Positions 7,727-16,464 of a stretch of 64,000 nt of DNA are shown here, piece after piece (positions within the stretch are counted from its first letter, which is position 1; each line of letters opens with the position of its first letter). The notes below the pieces were generated by a model that saw only the letters and a list, made by a program, of their open reading frames with translations, made no database searches and was not told the DNA's origin. Both the position numbers and the translations under genes were made by a program. The DNA is from Pseudomonas putida (lineage in GTDB: Bacteria; Pseudomonadota; Gammaproteobacteria; Pseudomonadales; Pseudomonadaceae), in assembly GCF_001636055.1 (NCBI RefSeq), contig NZ_CP011789.1, positions 4,092,001 to 4,156,000 of the forward strand. Reading direction: 5' to 3'.

Positions 7727-9928
7727 CTATACCGATGCGGAAATTACGAGCCTATTGGCGTCAGACCCATTCGCTGAACGACCTTGGGTTTGAGATATTT
7801 CAACCGTGAGAGAGCCACCATTAGGGATTCTCCTGACCTGGAGGATTGCAGATGGGGACCCGCCGTAGATGATTGCTTGATCCACTTGAACGCCGTTCAG
7901 CATCACCCGGAACACTGTCTCGTCAGCCGCTACCCCACTGGAAAGTGACAGAGAAACCCTGACGATCACATTCCGCATATCAGATTTCGCTACGAAGACA
8001 CCGGTGCCGGTGTTGAACCATTCTGTTTGCAAGTTCAGCAAACCATCGTTCCTAACATCGCTTGGATTGAGGGTGGTAGGCTTGAAAACGCTGAAGGAAG
8101 TCGAGAAGGCTTGAGAGGATTGACGCGCATCAAGCGCGCAGTAGTCGTCATAACCCTGCGGATGAAGCACAGCAACACACTGAAAGAAGTCCGTAGGAAG
8201 ATTGGCAAAAGCAATTGGCGAGACATAGGACGGGGCCCCTATCGAATAGATGATCTTATTTGATACGTGCCCATACAGTCGGTTCGTACCATCAATAGAG
8301 ACGAACTGCCTGCAGTCGGAGCCAAGATTGATGAAGAACGCCGGGTTAGATGTGAGGTAGCCATTGCAGCCCTGCATCGTCAGAACATTTGACGAAACAT
8401 CCTGTGCGACATAAGCGCCAACAGCACCAGCCTCCAGTAAATTGCCAGTCTCTATGTGTGTGCCGTTCATGAAAAATTTACCGAACGAGTTCACATACTC
8501 GATATCGCCAGAAACCGGTTGAAGCTCCGACTTGAAGACGGGATACAGCGGCGTGAAGTTGGCGACACAACCCCCGGTGGTGTACACCAGGCATCCCCAG
8601 TTGTAGGCCACGATGGCCGGGAGGCTTTCCCAAAATGCTTTCCGGGGATCCCCCACTGGCAAGGTGTTGATAGTCGAATACAGAAGGCAGTCATCGAAGT
8701 GCAGGATGGTGTTTTGCCCGTAGCAATGGAATGCCGTCACGCACCACACCGTTTCGCAGGAAGACAAGATATTCTCGCTGTCACCCAGCATGCCAAGGCT
8801 TGGCGTCGTCGCCCATACCGGATCGCCGAAGGTCATGGCATTCCTGGCCTTCCAGAACGAACAACCAAACAGGTGGTTGTGTCGCCCACGAATCCACAGC
8901 GCCTCTCGGTAGGTCACTGAGTAGTCCATGTCAAACGTGAGGTTGTACAGCCTGTTGAAGTTGGTGAGCTTCATCACATAGTTTGCTGTAGCAGCCACAT
9001 CGAACGGACGGATCACGCCGCCTGCGCAGTAAATATCGATCTTCGACCCCACCTCAACAGAGGTCAGGTGGTAGATCCCGGTTGGGATCATGATCGCGAT
9101 GCGAGCGAAGTCAGGCCCTGGAGTCGTCCCGATCAGCGGAATTGCCAGGTTGAATGCGGCCTGAAATGCTGGCGTCCAGTCCCACGTGTCTGGATCGTTC
9201 GCGTCGGGCTTCACGGTAATCAGATTTGCAAACTCCCAAACCGATATAGCCTGAGCATTCAACATCTGCCCAGCCGAGATAATCGAGCTGCGCAATGGCG
9301 ATCGTTTCCAACCAACAAGTGCCGCGCCTTTTGCAGCATTCGTGGGACTAGACAAATCTTGGACCGTATATGGCAGGCTGTCAGGCCCCATATACAGAAC
9401 GTTTGCCGCGTTGTTTATTGGACCTTGCCCAGTTGCCAAAATCTCTGCGACAAAATCAGCAACGTCCTTCCAGTTTGGAACCGAAGTATCCACCCGCTGC
9501 GACGAAGCAATGTTGACGATGCCATTGCCTTTACCTCGATAAAAGCCTGCACCATCCACATCCGAAGCACCGAGGCGCAAAGATCGATTCGTGTAGCGCA
9601 TCAGCTGCTTCAAGGCTTGCCAGATACGGTCAAAGTCGTTGTTAACGGTATTGGCAAGGAAGTCACCATTCTCCTGGTAGTCGTTCAGTCGCTCGAAAGG
9701 GACCTCAAGCGTGAACAGGATCTGCGCATTCAGGGGCGGAGCAGTGGTGAAGATAACGCTGCTGGTTGGGTTTTCCACCCCGGACTGGGTGTAACCCGAG
9801 GTGAGCTCTACCCCATCAACGTAGACCGCAAGGTCAGACGCCTGAATCACCAGGAAGGGTACGGTGAAGATTGTGCTCACGCCGTTGCCGACGTATCGCT
9901 GCTCTGTTGGTCCTGCTGGAACTGCCAT
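7727..9928 (-). CDS. Tail spike/fibre with T7-type N-terminal anchor
   Basis: 733 aa from ATG 9928, with AGGGGG upstream; the frame open to 9997 is not needed. Residues 1-140 (VPAGPTEQRYVGNGVSTIF, VDGVELTSGY, VNNDFDRIWQALKQLMRY) match the virion-anchoring N-terminus of T7-like fibres. The middle (about 270-560) has repeated short hydrophobic beta strands with Asn/Gly turns, as in a right-handed beta helix, followed by a beta-rich C-terminal domain. Such spikes often bind or cut capsule or exopolysaccharide; enzymatic activity is an inference. It determines host specificity. Confidence 0.8.
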   Translation of the reverse strand: MAVPAGPTEQRYVGNGVSTIFTVPFLVIQASDLAVYVDGVELTSGYTQSGVENPTSSVIFTTAPPLNAQILFTLEVPFERLNDYQENGDFLANTVNNDFDRIWQALKQLMRYTNRSLRLGASDVDGAGFYRGKGNGIVNIASSQRVDTSVPNWKDVADFVAEILATGQGPINNAANVLYMGPDSLPYTVQDLSSPTNAAKGAALVGWKRSPLRSSIISAGQMLNAQAISVWEFANLITVKPDANDPDTWDWTPAFQAAFNLAIPLIGTTPGPDFARIAIMIPTGIYHLTSVEVGSKIDIYCAGGVIRPFDVAATANYVMKLTNFNRLYNLTFDMDYSVTYREALWIRGRHNHLFGCSFWKARNAMTFGDPVWATTPSLGMLGDSENILSSCETVWCVTAFHCYGQNTILHFDDCLLYSTINTLPVGDPRKAFWESLPAIVAYNWGCLVYTTGGCVANFTPLYPVFKSELQPVSGDIEYVNSFGKFFMNGTHIETGNLLEAGAVGAYVAQDVSSNVLTMQGCNGYLTSNPAFFINLGSDCRQFVSIDGTNRLYGHVSNKIIYSIGAPSYVSPIAFANLPTDFFQCVAVLHPQGYDDYCALDARQSSQAFSTSFSVFKPTTLNPSDVRNDGLLNLQTEWFNTGTGVFVAKSDMRNVIVRVSLSLSSGVAADETVFRVMLNGVQVDQAIIYGGSPSAILQVRRIPNGGSLTVEISQTQGRSANGSDANRLVISASV

Positions 9929-9951
9929 GGTCGCCCCCTGGTACTGGCGGG

Positions 9952-11580
9952 CTAGTAGTCGACTTGCACCTCGTGCACGCCCGCGTTGGTGCGCCAATGG
10001 TCCTGCCGGGCTTCTGTCGGTTTCCCGACTATCCGGCCAATGCGCACAGGGGTTTGGGCGATTGCGCCGGCACCGGAGTCGATGAAGTCATCGTCCTGGT
10101 CGGTGAGCGCTGGGTTGAAGTCGCGCATCTGGTCCCACAGCGGACCGCGCAGCACAGAGACGTGAGCCCACAGGAAGCGGGCAGAAAGGGGGGACTCCAG
10201 TGCGTCGAGAATGCGCTTCTGCTTGTTGGTGCTGCTGTGCTCTTCCCCTACCCCACAGCCGGTGCCCTTGAGCGCTTGGCGCAGGATGGTGGGCACGAAG
10301 CCGCCCGGGCCGTTTGTCTCCACCACAACGCGCGGAATCTGGTACTTGATCACCAGGTCGCGAACTTGCTGGACCTGGCCACCTGTAATCCTGCTGGTTG
10401 CTTCGTCGAAGGTGGCGATCTCACCCTCAAGGGCCTTGCACACCTGCCAGTACAGCTGGCCGCGCGCGTCGGTGAGGATCAGCGAGAACGCCGACGCATC
10501 GGACTTGATCTTGCCCAGTGAGCAATCCCAGTAGGCGGCAGCGCCGACAATCTGGATGTTGCCCAGGTACATGGCGCATTCGCCGTTTGCGTAGCGAATC
10601 TCCGGCTCAAGGTCGTACGGGATCATGCGCGCCGGGTCGAGACGAACCTCGGTCACTGGCTTGCTGTGCAACTGGTACTGGCTGTCCCATTCGTTGATTG
10701 TCCGGGTCTCGCGGCGGCGCTTCTCCAGCTCCACCATGTCGAATCGGTTGGGCCAGGCGCTGCCGGCGTAGCAGTCAATCAGGGTTCCAGGGGCTTCCAG
10801 GAACTCCAGGGTGCCGTCAGCGTAGCGGTAGTCCTTGTCCTCCACCAGCACACGCGCCAGCTTGCCGATGCCGGAGAACACCACCTCGGGCCTGAACGGC
10901 ACGGCATAGGTCGTGTCCTTGGCCAGCTCGATGCGATGCTCGTCGGCGAACATGCGGATGGTCAGGCAATCCGCGCCCATCGCCTCCAGCTCGTCGTACA
11001 GGCTGTCGTGGGTGTGGGGTGTGCCGATGAATAGCTTGCTGCCGCCCGGCACCAGAATGTGTGTCTGCTCGCCCAGCCGGTACCGAAGCTTCTCCCGCGC
11101 CTCGGGCGTCTGGATGTTGCGTGGCACCTCCACGTCATCGTTCTGGCATTCGTCAGCACGGGCCGAGGTGACGTTCGACAAGATGCCCTTGGCGAACATC
11201 GAGGCGTTCCGGAAGTCGGCGGCGCCCTCAACCCACCACTGCTCGACTGTGCCCTGGTTGGGCGGCAGCAGGTGGCGGGTAAGCGGGTGGTTGCGAATGA
11301 CGTTTTGCGTGTCGCGGCTGGTCTTGTAGGCCGTGCCGTCGGCCTCGGACTGGTGCAGGATGCGAAACGTTGGGTTCCGGTAGTACCGCCAGGCGTTGTA
11401 GATCGCCAGGATGGTGGACTTGCCGAAGCCCCGGAAGCAACGCAAAACGGCCAGAGACCCTTTGGCCTCCAGCCATATCAGTGCCCTGACGTGAATGTCC
11501 GGCACCTCCCACCGCATCCGCTTTGACCAAATCAGGAAGAAGACCAGCAGGCTTACTTTCTTCTCCGGCTCATTGGGCAT
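9952..11580 (-). CDS. Terminase large subunit, T7 gp19-like
   Basis: 542 aa from ATG 11580. Walker A-like FRGFGKST is near residue 50, with an ATPase domain after it. The nuclease half has VVVETNGPGGF and a DDDFIDSGAGAI metal-site segment near the C-terminus. It cuts and pumps DNA into proheads at the connector encoded at 24928-26544. It overlaps the small-subunit gene by 11 bp. As in T7, it lies at the far end of the late genes, not before the connector as in most temperate phages. One copy of the 14-bp hairpin repeat (10016-10029) is inside its 3' coding part. Confidence 0.88.
   Translation of the reverse strand: MPNEPEKKVSLLVFFLIWSKRMRWEVPDIHVRALIWLEAKGSLAVLRCFRGFGKSTILAIYNAWRYYRNPTFRILHQSEADGTAYKTSRDTQNVIRNHPLTRHLLPPNQGTVEQWWVEGAADFRNASMFAKGILSNVTSARADECQNDDVEVPRNIQTPEAREKLRYRLGEQTHILVPGGSKLFIGTPHTHDSLYDELEAMGADCLTIRMFADEHRIELAKDTTYAVPFRPEVVFSGIGKLARVLVEDKDYRYADGTLEFLEAPGTLIDCYAGSAWPNRFDMVELEKRRRETRTINEWDSQYQLHSKPVTEVRLDPARMIPYDLEPEIRYANGECAMYLGNIQIVGAAAYWDCSLGKIKSDASAFSLILTDARGQLYWQVCKALEGEIATFDEATSRITGGQVQQVRDLVIKYQIPRVVVETNGPGGFVPTILRQALKGTGCGVGEEHSSTNKQKRILDALESPLSARFLWAHVSVLRGPLWDQMRDFNPALTDQDDDFIDSGAGAIAQTPVRIGRIVGKPTEARQDHWRTNAGVHEVQVDY
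10016..10029 (-). repeat. Late-operon hairpin repeat, copy 1
   Basis: Read on the minus strand: GTCGGGAAACCGAC, preceded by ATA. A 5-bp stem GTCGG/CCGAC closes a GAAA loop. This copy lies inside the terminase coding sequence, encoding IVGKPT. See copies at 14520, 23820, 27207 and 28498. Confidence 0.7.
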
Positions 11581-11905
11581 TGCTGCGCTGCATCCGCTCG
11601 ATGATGGCCAGGGCTTCGCGCTCAGCCGCCGCAATCTCGCCGTCGAGTTCGTCAATCTTTGCGCCAGCCTCTAGTGCTGGCTTCTGCCGGTTGAGGATAC
11701 CGGCGATGTTCACCACCTTGAGCAGCAGCGTCATGGTTGCGGCGGCGTTCTTCTTGCACCAGTACCTGTCGCCCCGCTCCTGCTGGGTCAGCTCGCCAGG
11801 GGCCTTGTCAGCACCAGGCCACTGGTGCGGATCAACCTCGGTGATCACCACCTCGCCCAGGCGCTCGGTCAGCGCCTGCAGGCGCACAATCTGGTCGTCA
11901 CGCAT
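11570..11905 (-). CDS. Probable terminase small subunit
   Basis: 111 aa, mostly helical (LQALTERLGEVVI, then AATMTLLLKVVNIAGIL, then a coiled C-terminal segment DELDGEIAAAEREALAIIERM). Size, helicity, and overlap with the large-subunit gene fit a T7 gp18-type DNA-recognition subunit. The identity rests mainly on position. It starts 1 bp after the stop of the large internal virion gene. Confidence 0.65.
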   Translation of the reverse strand: MRDDQIVRLQALTERLGEVVITEVDPHQWPGADKAPGELTQQERGDRYWCKKNAAATMTLLLKVVNIAGILNRQKPALEAGAKIDELDGEIAAAEREALAIIERMQRSNAQ

Positions 11906-11906
11906 A

Positions 11907-14474
11907 TCAGTCCCTCCCTACAGCGGCGCCCAGCGACGGGGCGCGATCTGGCAACGTCTCGCCCGGCTCCCACCAGAACTCCTGCCCGAAGTCCTTGCGC
12001 GCGCGCTGGCGCATCTTGCGCAGGTAGCCAGGCGAGAAGTACTCCTGCATCTGGTGAAAGATCATGTGGTCGGTGGCGGCCTTCGTGTACCAGAGGTTCG
12101 CGCCAGGCGTGTGGCTCTTGAGCAGGCGCACCAGGTTGCCCCCGGTGCTATCGACGTTTCCGTCAGCGGCAGTGCCCTTGAGCTTGAAGATGGATTCGAT
12201 ATCGCCTGCGATGGGGCCGCCAATGGCAGCCAGGCCCGACTGCCCGCCTTGGGTCTGGTCGCTGAACAGGAAGTCACCGTACAGGCCCAGCGAGCCACCC
12301 TTGAGGAACGCTGCGGCGCCGAAGCGCAGGCCGGGGACGCCAAGCAAACCATCATCCAGCATGTTCTTGGGGTCTCGCCCTGCAGCGATTTCACCAAGCT
12401 GAATGGCCATGCCGCCCAAGACGGTGGTGCTGGCCATCAAGGCGGTCATATAGCCAGCCCTGCCCCAGCCAGTTTCTTGGGCCATGGCTCGCCGGAAGTG
12501 CCGCATCATCATGGCGATCGAGAAGGACTTGAACTGCCAGAAGCTGCGCATCAACTCTCCGCCGACGTCACCCCGCTCCCAGCGGCCAAGCATGAAGGCC
12601 CGTTCACGGGCGCCTGGCTCGATGATCGCCATGTTCGTTTCGTCCAGCACGGAGCCAAGCAGCTTGGTGGCTGCCTGGTCCTTGAGACGCTTGGGCGTGG
12701 TCTTGAATTGCTGGGCCAACGCAGTCAGCTGGGCTTCGGGGATGCGGTAGATGCTTCCTGCCGTGAGCACCTCATCGCCAACCCCGCGCCAGTCTTCGGG
12801 TTGCGCCAAGCGCCATACAGCCCAGTCAGCATCACTTACGCCCATGGCCTGCAACCGCTTGGCGTCGGCGGGATCCATGCTGGCGAAGTCTTGGAAGCGG
12901 CGCGTCATGCTTCCGATGGTGTCCATCATGGTGGCGCCGAAAGCCCGCTGCGATCCGGCAGTCAAGGCGTTCATGCCAGAGACCTGCATCACCTTGCTGG
13001 CGGCGGTCTGCGAGAACTTGGCAATGCGACCCGAGATTGCCTCACTGGTGCCCAGGCCATCGGCGCCCCAGCGGTTCAGGCTACCGATCATCTGGTTGAG
13101 CCCGAGGCCGGCGCGCATAGCGAGCCTGCGGTCGGCGGCATTGGCCGGGTTCAGCATCCTGGCTTCGTTGGCGAATACCTGCATGACGGGCATGCCGTTC
13201 ATGGATGCGGTAAGGCCCAAGGTGCCCTGGTCGGTGACCGAGGTCAGCACCGCAGAGCCCAGGCGGCTGGCCACGTTCAGGGCTCGGTAGGTGTCGAAGC
13301 CGTTGGCGATGGCTGCCGAGGCTGGTGGCTCGCGGGTGCCGGCCACTTCCTCATACAGGTTCTCGATCCACTTTCGCTGCTTCTCCACCTTATCGCGGGC
13401 CTTCTCCCCCTTCTTTCCCTTGATGAGCAGGGCCTTGTCCATCTGCTGCTTCTGGCCTTCCTCAAGCCAGTAGCGCATTTGGTGGTTGGGATTGGGGCCC
13501 AGGGCTTCGACCAACGAAATGTCACGGGCGGCGCGGTCGATATGGCCGATCAGCAGCTCAAGCATGTTGCGCTCGCCATAGGCCTGCTGGGCGGCAATGA
13601 AGCTCTCGGCGTCCTTGTAGTGGATCTGGCGCGACTCGCTGCCACGGTTGGCGCGCATGCCGTTACCGGCCACGGCGCCGGGCTGCAGCTTGTTCAAGCC
13701 ACCGGTTGCCAGCGTTTCCCAGGCATGCCCCAAGAACTCCGTCAGTTGCTGGTCATTCATGGGGGAGCCGTCTTCGTTCATGTACTTGCCACGGTTCGCC
13801 CATTTCACGTGGTCGCTGACCCACTGATCTCGGTCGCGGGCCACCTTCACCTGCGAGTGATCCCGAGGCATGGCCCAGTCGTTCAGCTTGCCCACGTCGC
13901 CGCCCGCCCGGTTGAAGCGCAGGCGCAGCGATTCGGTCACGTCTTGGAACGACTTGGCCGCAGCCTTGGCCGCGGCGTCGCCGGAGTCCTCGCCGTGCAG
14001 CTCGCGCACTAGCGCAAGGTTGCCTTCCTTGTCCTGGAACAGCCCCATGAACTTGCCTTTGGTCACGTCGATTACGTCTAGCATGCGGCTCAGGGCTTCG
14101 TCGCGAATGGCGCGGGTAGACGACTCGATCGACTGGATGCCGCTCTTGCCGTCGCTGGTGAACGCCAGCATGCGGTCCAGGCCTTCCAATGGCTGGTCGG
14201 GGAAGCGAGCCATGTAGCTCGCGATGCGGTCGTGGGCCAGGATGGTGAGCGCAACGCGCTTCTTCTTGAGGTCGGCTTCGGCCACCAAGTCCTTGGCCGA
14301 CTTCTGGGCCGCCTCGGTCAGCCGATCGGCAGCGGACTTGGACTGCCACTGTGGGTCAGTCTGCGCCAGTTGCTTCATGTTCTGGCGAACGCGGTTCTCT
14401 ATGCCTTTGATTTCTTGCTGGGAGAGGGAACGGCCAATCGCCTGCGTGACGGCCTGGATACATTCGGGACGCAT
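11907..14474 (-). CDS. Large internal virion protein (T7 gp16-position)
   Basis: 855 aa from ATG 14474 (MRPECIQAVTQAIGRSLSQQEI); the open frame reaches 14588 but would cross the hairpin repeat. Long amphipathic helices dominate, with Ala/Gly-rich stretches and Met-rich segments in the second half. Third of three ejection-type proteins in T7 order (14, 15, 16). It is expected to leave the virion and help form the DNA channel across the cell envelope. No lytic transglycosylase motif is apparent, unlike T7 gp16. Shorter than gp16 (about 1,300 aa). Confidence 0.65.
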   Translation of the reverse strand: MRPECIQAVTQAIGRSLSQQEIKGIENRVRQNMKQLAQTDPQWQSKSAADRLTEAAQKSAKDLVAEADLKKKRVALTILAHDRIASYMARFPDQPLEGLDRMLAFTSDGKSGIQSIESSTRAIRDEALSRMLDVIDVTKGKFMGLFQDKEGNLALVRELHGEDSGDAAAKAAAKSFQDVTESLRLRFNRAGGDVGKLNDWAMPRDHSQVKVARDRDQWVSDHVKWANRGKYMNEDGSPMNDQQLTEFLGHAWETLATGGLNKLQPGAVAGNGMRANRGSESRQIHYKDAESFIAAQQAYGERNMLELLIGHIDRAARDISLVEALGPNPNHQMRYWLEEGQKQQMDKALLIKGKKGEKARDKVEKQRKWIENLYEEVAGTREPPASAAIANGFDTYRALNVASRLGSAVLTSVTDQGTLGLTASMNGMPVMQVFANEARMLNPANAADRRLAMRAGLGLNQMIGSLNRWGADGLGTSEAISGRIAKFSQTAASKVMQVSGMNALTAGSQRAFGATMMDTIGSMTRRFQDFASMDPADAKRLQAMGVSDADWAVWRLAQPEDWRGVGDEVLTAGSIYRIPEAQLTALAQQFKTTPKRLKDQAATKLLGSVLDETNMAIIEPGARERAFMLGRWERGDVGGELMRSFWQFKSFSIAMMMRHFRRAMAQETGWGRAGYMTALMASTTVLGGMAIQLGEIAAGRDPKNMLDDGLLGVPGLRFGAAAFLKGGSLGLYGDFLFSDQTQGGQSGLAAIGGPIAGDIESIFKLKGTAADGNVDSTGGNLVRLLKSHTPGANLWYTKAATDHMIFHQMQEYFSPGYLRKMRQRARKDFGQEFWWEPGETLPDRAPSLGAAVGRD

Positions 14475-14519
14475 GGGCTTGCTCCTGTGGGGATGGAGCA
14501 AGCCTATGGCTTGAGGAAA

Positions 14520-14533
14520 GTCGGTTTCCCGAC
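14520..14533 (-). repeat. Late-operon hairpin repeat, copy 2
   Basis: GTCGGGAAACCGAC on the minus strand, exact match to copies 1 and 3. It starts 3 bp after the stop of gene 14536-16464 and lies 46 bp before the next ATG. Confidence 0.75.
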
Positions 14534-14535
14534 GT

Positions 14536-16464
14536 TTAGAGGCCTCGCTGCAGGAAGCAAGCGGCAGCAGCGGCGAACCCACGGGCATCCTGCTGGGCGG
14601 CCTTGATATAGTCGTCGGCCTGGGCCAGCAGCTCGCGAGCGGAGACGGTCACGGGGCGGCCCTCTTCGTCCAGGGCGCCAGTCGGCAGCCGCATATCATC
14701 CACCCGGGTCATGATCTCGTCGGCGAGTTGAATGGTTGGGTCGGAATCGGCCTGGCTGGGTCCGGCCATATCGGCGGGATCGCGCTCTGGTGTCAAAGGT
14801 TTTGCCCCGGATGTAACGCTTTCAGCCTGTTTTGTCGTGTTCCCGGCCTGTTCTGTTACGCCATCAGCAGATTTTGTAACGGCCTTGGGTGAACCGATAT
14901 CCAACCCAGTCGGCTCAGCACGTGGCGCCAGTGCATCCTGCTCGGCAACCAGGCGGGCAATCTCAGCACGGGCAGCGGCTGCCAAATTCAAGCGTTCATT
15001 CCCCTGAGCCACACCGGCAGCCAGCGGCTTAGGCTCGAACCCCTGCATGATTTCGTCGGCGCGAGCCTCAATGCGCGGCTGCAGGCGCTCTGGTGTTTCA
15101 CCACGGGCCAGGGCTGCCAGCTCGCCACGGGATAGTTCGGCAGTACGGTTGCCCTGCAAGGCATCCTCCAGGGCCGTGACGCGCTCGGTAAGCTGCTGGC
15201 GCTCCTGCTCGATGGCTTGGCGCGCGGCCGTCTCGGCCTGCTTGCGGCTCATCCCCTCGCCCTGGGCCTGCTTGGCTCGCTCGCGGAACGTATCGTCCAG
15301 CCCATCCAGCGTGCGCTGCACACCGGCCAGGTCAGCGCGCACGTCGGCCACATTGGGCAGCACGCCCGGCAGGTCCTGCTCCAGTTCGGCACGCAGGGTC
15401 GGCTCCAGCTCAGCACGAGCCGTGGCAATGGCAGCCTCACGGGTCGGTGCTCGCGGCGTTGGCGTCTCGGTGCCGCGCAGGAATTCAGCACTATGAATGC
15501 TGTCCGGTACGGCCACCGGCTCGCCGCGGCTCAGCTGGCCGATGGCAGTGCGCAGCGCCTCCTGGTGGGACATGGCCGAACGCGGATCAACTGGCGCGCC
15601 TGGAGCGGTGTCCACGTCGAAGTGCTGGGTTGTGCGCTCGGTGAGCGCTGCATCCACCTGCTCGGTGGTTGGGCGGCGCATGCCGATACGGCCGATGCCG
15701 AAGAACGCCGCTCCCAGGATTGCATCGGTGGCAAGGGCTGTCCCGTCCATGACGCGATACTGCGCGGCCTGGGCGGTGTAGCCGCCACGCTCCAGCACAG
15801 CAGCAGTAGCGCCGCGACCGGCCATGCCAAGCCCAACGTTCGCGCCCACGGCAATGGCAGCATCTCCAAGAACCGGGCCAACGAAGCGAGCGGCTGGAAG
15901 CACAGCACCTACCCCCATGGTCCCGGCGTCGATCAGCCCCTTGAGCGTGGCGGTGTCTTCGTCGATCCCTTCCGCCATAGCCACACGCTTGCTGGAATAG
16001 CCGGCAGGCGCACCAGCAGCAACGGCAGCGCCGAGAGGGCCAGCGGATACAGCGCCAACCACAGTACGCGGCAACACGGCTGCAGCTTCACCCAGGATCT
16101 GCCCGACAACACCGACCTCAGTGGGATCAGGGCGCAGGTGCATCACCGATTCGGCAGTCTCACGCCCGATCCTGCTGGCCTCTTCCTCGCCGAACTCGCG
16201 CTGGGCCTGGGTCTGCCCTTCCTCGAACTCGGGGAAGTACGATGCACCGATCGACAGGTCGGACTCGATAGCGGCGCTCCCCAGTTGCAGTGCCGCGGTC
16301 TGCACGGTACGTGCAGCCTCGATGCCACCGCGAACAAGGCCAGTGCCGAATGCACCAAGGGCGCCAGTGAAGGCGCCCGGAGAAAGCTTCTCTGTTGTCC
16401 GGTCCAGGCGCTGGTCCTGGCTGGCTACCTCACCTTCATCAACCATTCCGTCGAGCCAGCTCAT
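14536..16464 (-). CDS. Internal virion protein (T7 gp15-position)
   Basis: 642 aa. After an acidic start (MSWLDGMVDEGEVASQDQ) come Gly/Ala-rich hydrophobic stretches about residues 110-220, then long coiled helices with many Arg/Glu (about 350-520) and a Ser/Thr-rich region near 540-600. This composition is typical of podovirus ejection proteins. It overlaps the upstream gene by 4 bp. No enzyme motif is seen. Confidence 0.6.
   Translation of the reverse strand: MSWLDGMVDEGEVASQDQRLDRTTEKLSPGAFTGALGAFGTGLVRGGIEAARTVQTAALQLGSAAIESDLSIGASYFPEFEEGQTQAQREFGEEEASRIGRETAESVMHLRPDPTEVGVVGQILGEAAAVLPRTVVGAVSAGPLGAAVAAGAPAGYSSKRVAMAEGIDEDTATLKGLIDAGTMGVGAVLPAARFVGPVLGDAAIAVGANVGLGMAGRGATAAVLERGGYTAQAAQYRVMDGTALATDAILGAAFFGIGRIGMRRPTTEQVDAALTERTTQHFDVDTAPGAPVDPRSAMSHQEALRTAIGQLSRGEPVAVPDSIHSAEFLRGTETPTPRAPTREAAIATARAELEPTLRAELEQDLPGVLPNVADVRADLAGVQRTLDGLDDTFRERAKQAQGEGMSRKQAETAARQAIEQERQQLTERVTALEDALQGNRTAELSRGELAALARGETPERLQPRIEARADEIMQGFEPKPLAAGVAQGNERLNLAAAARAEIARLVAEQDALAPRAEPTGLDIGSPKAVTKSADGVTEQAGNTTKQAESVTSGAKPLTPERDPADMAGPSQADSDPTIQLADEIMTRVDDMRLPTGALDEEGRPVTVSARELLAQADDYIKAAQQDARGFAAAAACFLQRGL

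Noticed and set aside
11523..14012. 829-aa open frame on the plus strand
   Set aside because: It lies antisense to terminase and internal virion genes with continuous overlaps. Codon composition is that of a high-GC shadow frame and no domain is readable.
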